Shown here piece by piece: positions 1 through 6,977 of a DNA stretch of 64,000 nt. The stretch is from positions 806,001 to 870,000 of the forward strand of contig NZ_VFOR01000001.1 in the NCBI RefSeq assembly GCF_006716235.1. The letters are read 5' to 3'. Each line of letters opens with the position of its first letter. Position 1 is the stretch's first letter. The stretch comes from Propioniferax innocua (GTDB taxonomy: Bacteria > Actinomycetota > Actinomycetes > Propionibacteriales > Propionibacteriaceae). Both the position numbers and the translations under genes were made by a program. The notes beneath the pieces were generated by a model, which worked only from the letters and a program-made list of their open reading frames with translations, ran no database searches and was not told where the DNA came from.

Positions 1-201
1 ACCGAGCAGGGCCGGCCACTTCGGATCGGTGAACCTGCCAATCTCTGCCTCGTCGACCCCACGGCGCGGGCCACGGTGGATCGCGCGGCGTCGGCGTCGT
101 TGTCCCGAAACAACCCGTGGCACGGCCGGGATCTGCCCGACCCCGTCGTCGGCACGTTGTGGCGCGGGGAATGGACGTACGCACAGGAGGGGCTGCTCTG
201 A
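1..201 (+). CDS. pyrC: Dihydroorotase, C-terminal fragment (5' end outside window)
   Basis: Frame 1 is open from the first base to a TGA and encodes 66 residues. The peptide carries GRPLRIGEPANLCLVDP followed by ASLSRNNPWHGRDLPD, which is the typical C-terminal signature of actinobacterial class I dihydroorotase (carbamoyl aspartate to dihydroorotate, cytosolic, pyrimidine synthesis). The catalytic metal site lies upstream of the window and cannot be judged. The stop codon overlaps the start of the haemoglobin gene (TGATG), so the two are probably cotranscribed. Identification rests on this short tail only. Confidence 0.8.
   Translation, partial: TEQGRPLRIGEPANLCLVDPTARATVDRAASASLSRNNPWHGRDLPDPVVGTLWRGEWTYAQEGLL
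185..190 (+). promoter_or_regulatory. Shine-Dalgarno AGGAGG deciding the haemoglobin start
   Basis: A full AGGAGG lies 10 nt before the ATG at 201 and inside the end of the dihydroorotase frame. It favours this start over an in-frame ATG 84 nt upstream, which would add 28 unfamiliar basic residues. Confidence 0.7.
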
Positions 202-617
202 TGGCCGGGCCTGCACAGCAGCGCACCTACTACGAGGCGATGGGCGGTCACGAGACCTTCGCGGCCATCACGAAGCGCTTCTACGAGCAGGTGGCCGCCG
301 ACCCCGAGTTCCGCGCCATGTACCCCGAGGAGGACCTGGGGCCCGCAGAGGAGCGTCTGCGCATGTTTCTGGAACAGTACTGGGGCGGCCCGACGACGTA
401 CCAGGACCGGCGCGGCCATCCGCGTCTGCGCATGCGGCACATCCCTTTCAAGGTGACCCCGACCGCCCGCGACACGTGGGTGCATTACATGACCACGGCC
501 GTCAACGAAGTGGAGATGCAACCCGATATGCGGGCGACCCTGCTCGACTATCTCTCGCGAGCGGCCACTGCCATGATCAACTCTCCCGAAGACGACGCAC
601 CAGAGGAGACCGAATGA
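201..617 (+). CDS. glbO: Group II truncated haemoglobin (trHbO)
   Basis: The 138-residue product matches the 2/2 globin fold of group II truncated haemoglobins, haem proteins linked to O2 binding and redox protection near the membrane. Visible landmarks are Tyr41 in FRAMYP (CD1), the proximal His80 in RLRMRHIPF (F8) and Trp93 in RDTWVHYM (G8, the group II marker). The start codon overlaps the dihydroorotase stop. The last bases ATGA are shared with the glucosidase start, indicating translational coupling. A glbO-aglA pair is also known in mycobacteria, so the pairing is probably conserved rather than accidental. Confidence 0.92.
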   Translation: MAGPAQQRTYYEAMGGHETFAAITKRFYEQVAADPEFRAMYPEEDLGPAEERLRMFLEQYWGGPTTYQDRRGHPRLRMRHIPFKVTPTARDTWVHYMTTAVNEVEMQPDMRATLLDYLSRAATAMINSPEDDAPEETE

Positions 618-2320
618 CAACACACCGCGCATTGACCGAAGGACCCTGGTGGCGCGATGCGGTGGTCTACCAGATCTATCCGCGTTCCTTCGCCGATGGA
701 AACGGTGATGGCACCGGTGATGTCACCGGCATCATCTCCCGACTCGATCATCTGGCCGACCTCGGCGTCGACGCGATCTGGATCAGCCCGTGGTATCCGT
801 CGCCACTGGCCGACGGTGGTTATGACGTGGCGGATTACCGTGACATCGATCCACGCTTCGGAACGCTCGACCAGGCCGACGAACTGATCGCAGCAACTCA
901 TGAACGCGGCCTTCGCATCATCATCGATCTGGTCCCGAATCACTCCTCCGACGAGCACGTGTGGTTCCAGCAGGCGTTGGCCGCCGGCCCCGGATCACCC
1001 GAACGGGACCGCTACATCTTCCGCGACGGACGCGGTGACTCCGGCGAGATTCCGCCGAACAACTGGCGGGCGATGTTCGGTGGGCCTGCGTGGGAACGCG
1101 TCGTGGACGCCGACGGCAACCCCGAACAGTGGTACCTGCACATGTTCGACATCAAGCAACCCGACTGGAACTGGGAGAATCCCGAGGTCGTCGCCGAGTT
1201 CGACGATGTGCTGCGCTTCTGGTTCGACCGGGGCGTCGACGGTTTCCGTGTCGACGTGGCCGATTCGATGGGCAAAGCCACGGGACTTCCCGATGTGGAC
1301 CTCGACGCTGAAGGACTGCCGAGCCTCGCCAAATACCCCGGAAGCCCGATGTGGGATCAGCCGATCCTGGAAAGCATCCAGCGCCGCTGGCGCGCCATCG
1401 CCGACGAATACGCCGAATCCGAGCTGGGGCCACGTGTCTTCGTTTCCGAGGCCTACCTCTCCCCTGCACCCCGGTTGGCCTCCTACGTCGCACCCGGGCG
1501 TCTGCACACCACCTTCAACTTCGACGCACTCCTGTGCGAGTGGACCGCCGCATCCCAGCGCAATGTGATCACCAACGCCCTGGCCGCCCATGAGGAGGTC
1601 GGGGCCGCCTGCACCTGGGTGCTCGGCAACCACGACAACGTGCGTGTCGCATCCCGCTTCGGCAAGCCGGTGACCGGCGTCCCCTTCGACGCCGAGGGCG
1701 CTGCGGTGCCCGTCCCCGGTTTCAACAAGGACGACACCGGCCACCTGCCGACCGATCTGGTGGTGGGACGCCGCCGAGCCAGGGCTGCCGCCCTGCTCGA
1801 ACTCGCGCTGCCGGGAGGGGCGTACATCTACCAGGGTGAGGAACTGGGCCTCGACGAGGTGGAGGATCTTCCGGAGTCGGTGCTGCAGGACCCCACGTGG
1901 GAGCGTTCAGGGCACACGATCCGGGGCCGTGACGGTTGCCGCGTGCCGATCCCGTGGTCGGGTGACCGCCCGCCCTTCGGTTTCAGTTCCGAACCGGTCA
2001 CCGCGGAACCCTGGTTGCCGATGCCGGACTGGTCGGCCCACAGCGTCGAGACGCAGGAGGCCGACGACAGCAGTTTCCTGTGGCTGTACCGCCGAGCCCT
2101 CGCCGCGCGGCGTCATGACCCCGCGCTGGGGGACGGAACCCTGACGTGGAACGACAGCGGTGCCGATGTGCTGGACTTCAGTCGCGAACCCGGCTTCCGG
2201 TGCGTGGTCAACTTCGGTGACCCGATCGACCTTCCCGAAGGTGAGGTCATCCTTGCTTCCGGCCCCTTGGCCGATGGACGTCTGGGCAGTGATCAAGCGG
2301 TGTGGCTTCGTACCGACTGA
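614..2320 (+). CDS. aglA: GH13 alpha-glucosidase (oligo-1,6-glucosidase/AglA type)
   Basis: The 568-residue cytosolic enzyme has the four GH13 regions in order: DLVPNHSS (105-112), GFRVDVAD with nucleophile Asp214, VFVSEAY with acid/base Glu279, and VLGNHDN with His340-Asp341. There is no signal peptide. Expected activity is hydrolysis of short alpha-glucosides; trehalulose, sucrose or isomaltose specificity cannot be settled by eye. The start is chosen by ATGA overlap with glbO. The same frame is open far upstream but reads through two other genes there. The gene probably closes the pyrC-glbO-aglA transcript. Confidence 0.93.
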   Translation: MTTHRALTEGPWWRDAVVYQIYPRSFADGNGDGTGDVTGIISRLDHLADLGVDAIWISPWYPSPLADGGYDVADYRDIDPRFGTLDQADELIAATHERGLRIIIDLVPNHSSDEHVWFQQALAAGPGSPERDRYIFRDGRGDSGEIPPNNWRAMFGGPAWERVVDADGNPEQWYLHMFDIKQPDWNWENPEVVAEFDDVLRFWFDRGVDGFRVDVADSMGKATGLPDVDLDAEGLPSLAKYPGSPMWDQPILESIQRRWRAIADEYAESELGPRVFVSEAYLSPAPRLASYVAPGRLHTTFNFDALLCEWTAASQRNVITNALAAHEEVGAACTWVLGNHDNVRVASRFGKPVTGVPFDAEGAAVPVPGFNKDDTGHLPTDLVVGRRRARAAALLELALPGGAYIYQGEELGLDEVEDLPESVLQDPTWERSGHTIRGRDGCRVPIPWSGDRPPFGFSSEPVTAEPWLPMPDWSAHSVETQEADDSSFLWLYRRALAARRHDPALGDGTLTWNDSGADVLDFSREPGFRCVVNFGDPIDLPEGEVILASGPLADGRLGSDQAVWLRTD

Positions 2321-2406
2321 CCTTCCCGGAACAATTCCGAGCGTCCTTCCGGTAACCATGCCCATCACCGGCTATCGTCCGCTCAGGAGATTCTCAGGGG
2401 GATGAC

Positions 2407-3582
2407 ATGTCATTCGGTTCAGGGCCCTTCGGTCAGGGCCACGTTCCGTCGGACCATCCGTTCGGGACAGGAAACAACCCTCCGCAGAATCCCTTCATCC
2501 CGTCTGGACAGCAGTACGGGCCGTCTGGACGGCAATACGGACAGCAGTACGGCCAGCAATACGGACAGCCGTTCTCGCAGCAACAGATGCCGGTACCACC
2601 TCAGATGCCGGTGCCACCTCGTCGGCGACGCATGGCTCCTGTGCTCATCATCGCGAGCATCGCGGTCGCACTGATCGTCATGGGCGTGGGTGCCATCGTG
2701 TTCCTCGGCCACCGGACCAGCACCCAGGCCGCACAACCGGGCGAGCCGGTTCCCCCAGTGCCGAGTGTCGACGATCCCGCTGCCCCGCGAGCAAGCGCAC
2801 CACCATCGTCCACACCGACGCCGACACCGACACCGACACCGGAGAACCCGAACTTCCGACGTGACCTGCTGGAGCCCATCCCGACCGGAGACGTCCTGCC
2901 CGGTCGCGAGGTTCTCACCGACAACCCGCTGTACGAGCTCCCGGTGGACGACCACCCCTGTGATGTGGAGCTGAAGCCGTTCAGCAACGATCATGACTCC
3001 GAGCTGGAAAGACTCACACCGGTGTTCGACTGTGCCGAGACGATCCATGCCTCGGCGCTGGAGCAGGTCGGCGAACCAGAACCGCACGGGCCGGTGTTCG
3101 ACTTGTACGCCGACCCCCACTCCACCGAATGCGGCGAGACGCAGGAGGTCTGGACCGGCGTCTACTGTTCATCGGAGCGTTCGGTGCGTCTGGACATCGC
3201 GTGGGCTGCGAGTCTTGGAGATGACTATCTCCCCGCCTACGGATACGGCTACATGATCATCTTCCACGAGTACGCCCACCACGTGCAGAACCGCGTCGGG
3301 ATCTTCATGGCGTACAACACCGAACCATACGGTTCCACCGAGGAGAACATCCGGCGCGGCGAACTGCAGACCGAATGCATCGCCGCGATCGGAATGGCCC
3401 GTGCCGGGTATGTGGACGACGAATGGCGTGACGCCTACCGGCGTGCCGGGGAGAACTCCGAGAACGACTCCACCACCCACGGCTCGGCCCAGAACAAGGC
3501 CTACTGGACACATCGCGGCTGGAACGCCGAGACCTACGGCGACTGCAACACGTGGATCGCGCCGTCAGAGTTGGTGGCCTGA
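2407..3582 (+). CDS. Membrane-anchored zinc metallopeptidase with YGQ-rich cytoplasmic tail
   Basis: The 391-residue protein has a Gly/Gln/Tyr-rich N-terminus with repeated QYGQ units (about 36-56), an RRRR stop and one membrane segment (about 77-101). A Pro-Thr spacer of five PT units (about 136-145) precedes an extracytoplasmic domain. That domain holds HEYAHH (His287, Glu288, His291), and a later ELQTECIAAIG segment offers a third ligand. This resembles the putative neutral zinc metallopeptidase family (YpfJ-like). Cys185, Cys209, Cys242 and Cys254 could form disulphides outside the cell. The positive residues before the membrane segment put the YGQ tail in the cytoplasm. Substrate unknown. 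Confidence 0.75.
   Translation: MSFGSGPFGQGHVPSDHPFGTGNNPPQNPFIPSGQQYGPSGRQYGQQYGQQYGQPFSQQQMPVPPQMPVPPRRRRMAPVLIIASIAVALIVMGVGAIVFLGHRTSTQAAQPGEPVPPVPSVDDPAAPRASAPPSSTPTPTPTPTPENPNFRRDLLEPIPTGDVLPGREVLTDNPLYELPVDDHPCDVELKPFSNDHDSELERLTPVFDCAETIHASALEQVGEPEPHGPVFDLYADPHSTECGETQEVWTGVYCSSERSVRLDIAWAASLGDDYLPAYGYGYMIIFHEYAHHVQNRVGIFMAYNTEPYGSTEENIRRGELQTECIAAIGMARAGYVDDEWRDAYRRAGENSENDSTTHGSAQNKAYWTHRGWNAETYGDCNTWIAPSELVA
2515..2573 (+). repeat. Short tandem repeats encoding QYGQ units
   Basis: Imperfect 12-base units of the type CAGTACGG.CAG encode QQYGPSGRQYGQQYGQQYGQ in the N-terminal tail of the zinc peptidase. Base changes are mostly silent, so the peptide repeat appears selected. Confidence 0.7.
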
Positions 3583-3596
3583 CCCGATCTTCTGGT

Positions 3597-4469
3597 TCAT
3601 GCCCCCATCAACGCGGCGGATTCATCGACGCTGAGAGGCTTCGGCCGCCCCTCGGCGTCGATACGCACCAGCGTCACCCACTGTTCGGCCAGGACGCTGG
3701 CCTGGTCGTCCTTGTCGCGCAGGAGAATCGCCCGCATGTCGAAGGACGAGGAGCCGACCCGCGTGACCGCACTGCAGATGGTGTAGGGCTCACTGCGGAA
3801 CGGTGCCTGCTCGCGGTAGCGCAGATCGCTCCGGGCCACCACGACCACCATGTCGCGCAAGGCATCCACCTCATCGATGAACCCGATCCGGGCCTCCTGG
3901 AACAGCTCGAAGTACTGGGCATTGTTGATGTGCCCGTACGCATCGACATCGGACCAACGGCTCTCGACCTCGAACCGATGCATCCGTTCAGGGTCATCGG
4001 GTTCAGGGCCATCGGCACGTGCCAGAGGCCGCAGGGCATCGGGTTCCCCCGAGACCGAACGCAGGTAGTCACCGACGCCGGCAGGAATCCGCAGGATGCG
4101 TCCGGTCCGCAACGCCACCACCGCCATGAGACTGCGGGCCAGACACGCCACCTCTTTGTCGGCGATGATCTCGTACCAGATCGTGAAGCGTGCAGCACCG
4201 ACCTGCGTCGTCCCCAGACGCACCTCCACCTGCTGTCCCAGGAAGATGGGCCGTTTCCACTCCACCTGAAGCTCCGCCACCACGGTGCCGACCGGGCCAT
4301 CGGGTCCGTCGGTCGGCCCGAGCAGGTCCGTTGCCGCAGGGGTGCTCTGCCACCACAGGGCACGTGCCTGTTGGAGCAGGTCGATGAACACGACATTGTT
4401 CATATGACCCAGCTGATCGATGTCCCCCCATCGAATCTGCGCATGGTGGGTGAAAGCGGCAGTGGCCAT
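3597..4469 (-). CDS. Double-hotdog acyl-CoA thioesterase
   Basis: The 290-residue protein contains two 4HBT hotdog domains. Each begins with the same signature: IRWGDIDQLGHMNNVVFIDL near residue 12 and SRWSDVDAYGHINNAQYFEL near residue 170. The Asp in each is the usual catalytic or orienting residue. It is expected to hydrolyse acyl-CoA in the cytosol. Its start overlaps the stop of the upstream acyl-CoA ligase (TGATG), so ligase and thioesterase form an operon that can both make and break acyl-CoA. A homologous tandem-hotdog protein lies in the comparable mycobacterial region. Acyl specificity cannot be read. Confidence 0.85.
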   Translation of the reverse strand: MATAAFTHHAQIRWGDIDQLGHMNNVVFIDLLQQARALWWQSTPAATDLLGPTDGPDGPVGTVVAELQVEWKRPIFLGQQVEVRLGTTQVGAARFTIWYEIIADKEVACLARSLMAVVALRTGRILRIPAGVGDYLRSVSGEPDALRPLARADGPEPDDPERMHRFEVESRWSDVDAYGHINNAQYFELFQEARIGFIDEVDALRDMVVVVARSDLRYREQAPFRSEPYTICSAVTRVGSSSFDMRAILLRDKDDQASVLAEQWVTLVRIDAEGRPKPLSVDESAALMGA

Positions 4470-6328
4470 CAGGCTTCCTCGTCGTAGAGTGAATCGATCA
4501 GCGCGCGATGCGCGGCCTCCACCGTACGACGCTTGATCTTCAGACTCGGGGTGACGTGGCCGTCCTCCAACGACAATTCCTTCTCCAATATCGCGAACCG
4601 TTTGATGGTCTCCCAGCGCTCCAGTTCCTCATTGGCCCTGTCGATGTGTTCCTGCACCATGGCGATCACCGCAGGGTGTGTGGCCAGCTCTGCCGGGGTG
4701 AGAGACGCAAGGGCGGTGTCCGGCTGTTCTGCGGCCCATGCGCTGATCGCTTCGGGATCCAGCGTCAACAGAGCCGTCACATACTTGCGCTGTTCGCCGT
4801 GGATGATGACCTGCGAGATGTAGGGGCAGGCCGCCACCACAGCGCCCTCCACTTTCTGTGGTGCGACGTACTTTCCACCCGAGGTCTTGATGAGATCCTT
4901 CTTGCGGTCGGTGATCATCAGACGCCCCGCCTCGTCAAGACGACCGATGTCACCGGTGTGGAACCAGCCATCACTGAACACCTCGGCGTCGAGATCGGTC
5001 CGATTGTGGTACCCACGCATGACGGCAGGCCCCTTCACCAGCACCTCGCCATCGTCGGCTATACGCACCTGCGAGCCGGGCACGACGGCACCGACCGTTC
5101 CCGGATTCGGTGATTCCGGGGTGTCCACGAACGACACCGCGGCGGTCTCGGTCATGCCGTAGCCCTCGATCACCTTCAACCCCGCAGCAAGGAACCACCG
5201 CTGCACATCGGCATTCAGCTTGGCCGACCCCGAGACCATGAACCGCATGCGTCCACCCAGTCGTTCCTGAAGCTTGGAGAACACCAGTTTCTGGGCCACG
5301 GCGTACTGAGCCTTCAACAGAGGCGGGAGAGGCCTGCCCGCCAGTCGGTGGGGAATGGTTTTCTCCCCGACGCCGAATGCCCAGCCCGCAATGTGTTTCT
5401 TCACTCCGCTGTTGGACGTCATCATGACCTTGTTGCGGACCTTCTCGAAGATCCGCGGCGCACCACACATCACCGTGGGACGCACCTCACCCAAACCGTC
5501 GACGATACGTTCGATGCGCCCATCGACCGCCGTGACACAGCCTGTCTCCACGTGGATGGCGATGAGGGCCTTGCCGAACACGTGCGAGAGCGGAAGCCAC
5601 AGATAGTGCACGTCGTCGCGCACCATGAGTTCTCGGCGCCGCACCGCGGCGGCCAGATATGTCCACGCGTCATGGGTGAGTTCGACGCCCTTCGGCTGGC
5701 CCGTGGTACCGGAGGTGTAGATCAACGTCGACAGATCTTCGGGACGCGATCCGGCGATGGTATCCCCGACGCAGGAAGGATCCTCCTCGCGATGGCGTCG
5801 GCCCATGTCACGGAACTCGTTCCACGTGTACACGCGCTCATCCGGGTCGCTGCCGTCGAACAACACCACCGCACGGAGATTCTGATACAGCGCGTCGTGC
5901 TCACGAAGCTTGGTGAGCTGTTCGGCATCCTCCAAAAAAGCGCAGCGCGTTCCGGAGTCATCGATGATGAAAGCGACATCGGAGTGGCTGGTGGTCGGAT
6001 AGACCGTCGTGGTGGCACCCCCGGCGCACATGATGGCCAGATCGGCGAGGATCCATTCCAATCGCGTGTTGGACGCGATACCCACGCGCTCTTCACGTTC
6101 GATGCCCAATCGCAGGAGCGCGGCGGCAACGTCGTACACGATCTCACCCGCCTCACCCCACGTCATGGACAGCCAGGTGTCGTCAGCCGACGGATGGAGA
6201 AAGGCATCAGCGTGCGGGGTCTGCGTGATCCGACTTTGGAACAACGCTCCGAGCGATGACTCTCGCGCTTCGATGTGGTCGTGTTCTTCAGAGGTCAGGC
6301 GTTCGGTGCCCGTGCCTGTGGGTGTCAT
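4469..6328 (-). CDS. Long-chain fatty acid-CoA ligase (AMP-forming, FadD15-like)
   Basis: The 619-residue adenylate-forming enzyme has the P-loop-like STLIYTSGTTGQPKGVELTH (about 200-220), the GYGMTETAAV motif, and the hinge region GRLMITDRKKDLIKTSGGKYV. These are typical of long-chain acyl-CoA synthetases of the FadD15/AasC group. It activates fatty acids with ATP and CoA. The start has a strong AAAGGAGG about 7 nt upstream. The gene is read from a promoter with a palindromic operator and has a long hairpin-containing leader, described separately. Confidence 0.9.
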   Translation of the reverse strand: MTPTGTGTERLTSEEHDHIEARESSLGALFQSRITQTPHADAFLHPSADDTWLSMTWGEAGEIVYDVAAALLRLGIEREERVGIASNTRLEWILADLAIMCAGGATTTVYPTTSHSDVAFIIDDSGTRCAFLEDAEQLTKLREHDALYQNLRAVVLFDGSDPDERVYTWNEFRDMGRRHREEDPSCVGDTIAGSRPEDLSTLIYTSGTTGQPKGVELTHDAWTYLAAAVRRRELMVRDDVHYLWLPLSHVFGKALIAIHVETGCVTAVDGRIERIVDGLGEVRPTVMCGAPRIFEKVRNKVMMTSNSGVKKHIAGWAFGVGEKTIPHRLAGRPLPPLLKAQYAVAQKLVFSKLQERLGGRMRFMVSGSAKLNADVQRWFLAAGLKVIEGYGMTETAAVSFVDTPESPNPGTVGAVVPGSQVRIADDGEVLVKGPAVMRGYHNRTDLDAEVFSDGWFHTGDIGRLDEAGRLMITDRKKDLIKTSGGKYVAPQKVEGAVVAACPYISQVIIHGEQRKYVTALLTLDPEAISAWAAEQPDTALASLTPAELATHPAVIAMVQEHIDRANEELERWETIKRFAILEKELSLEDGHVTPSLKIKRRTVEAAHRALIDSLYDEEA

Positions 6329-6402
6329 TCATGCCTCCTTTGGCGAATGGCTGGCCACGTAACGGGCATCCTAGGGCAATCGAAGCACTCCGGGAACATG
6401 AA

Positions 6403-6439
6403 GAGGACGCGCCGACTCGGGGGGATGCGGCGCGTCCTC
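6403..6439 (-). promoter_or_regulatory. 12-bp leader hairpin in the acyl-CoA ligase mRNA
   Basis: GAGGACGCGCCG (6403-6414) and CGGCGCGTCCTC (6428-6439) are perfect inverted copies separated by 13 nt. They lie directly downstream of the predicted transcription start on the minus strand and 75 nt before the ATG. No U-tract follows, so this is either a 5' stabilising stem or part of an attenuator, not an ordinary terminator. Confidence 0.6.
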
Positions 6440-6447
6440 GGGATACA

Positions 6448-6477
6448 ACTCTACTCCCTTCACGATTGACCGGTCAA
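6448..6477 (-). promoter_or_regulatory. Promoter and palindromic operator of the ligase-thioesterase operon
   Basis: On the minus strand TTGACC (6477-6472) is followed after 18 nt by TAGAGT (6453-6448), a good sigma-70-type promoter. TTGACC is half of the perfect 12-bp palindrome TTGACCGGTCAA (6466-6477). A repressor bound there would cover the -35. A TetR- or GntR-type fatty acid regulator is a reasonable guess, but none is encoded next to it except the divergent MarR protein. Confidence 0.6.
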
Positions 6478-6506
6478 ACACCCTGCGCGAGAAAAATCAA
6501 AGCCGA

Positions 6507-6512
6507 TAGGAT
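6507..6512 (+). promoter_or_regulatory. -10 hexamer TAGGAT of a probable leaderless transcript
   Basis: TAGGAT ends 6 nt before the GTG of the MarR gene, and no Shine-Dalgarno sequence is present. Transcription would begin at or next to the start codon. Confidence 0.55.
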
Positions 6513-6518
6513 CGTCGG

Positions 6519-6977
6519 GTGGAGCAAGACGTGCAGTGGTTGAGCGATGACGAGCAGGCGATCTGGCGTGCCTACCTCCAAGGCGTGGCACGCGTCGACC
6601 AGTACCTCGACGATGACCTGCGCAAATTCGGCATCGATCTGGGCGAATACGAGATCTTGGTGTGCCTCAGTGAGGCTCCACAAGCCCAACTGCGAATGTC
6701 CGATCTCGCACAGCAGGCCAACCAGTCCCGCTCGCGTCTGACCCACACCGTGACGCGCATGGAGAATGACGGCCTGGTGACCCGCTCCGCCTGCCCCGAC
6801 GACCGCCGTGGCGTCTGGGCCACACTCACCGATCAGGGTCGAGAACTGCTCCTGCGTGCCGCACCGAGCCATGTCGCCGCAGTCCGCCATATCCTCATCG
6901 ACGCCGCTGGTGACGACCTCGACGCACTCGGCCGCGTCTTCTCCACCGTGCTCGCGGTCAAGGACGATCCGGCATGA
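6519..6977 (+). CDS. MarR-family transcriptional regulator
   Basis: The 152-residue protein has the MarR winged-helix pattern: an N-terminal dimer helix, a recognition helix around RMSDLAQQANQSRSRLTHTV, and the wing around SACPDDRRGVWATLTDQGRE. It starts at GTG. Its stop overlaps the ATG of the FAD/Fe-S dehydrogenase (ATGA), which suggests that it regulates that enzyme. The ligand may be a 2-hydroxy acid or an aromatic or fatty acid; nothing in the sequence decides this. The start is probably leaderless. Confidence 0.88.
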   Translation: MEQDVQWLSDDEQAIWRAYLQGVARVDQYLDDDLRKFGIDLGEYEILVCLSEAPQAQLRMSDLAQQANQSRSRLTHTVTRMENDGLVTRSACPDDRRGVWATLTDQGRELLLRAAPSHVAAVRHILIDAAGDDLDALGRVFSTVLAVKDDPA

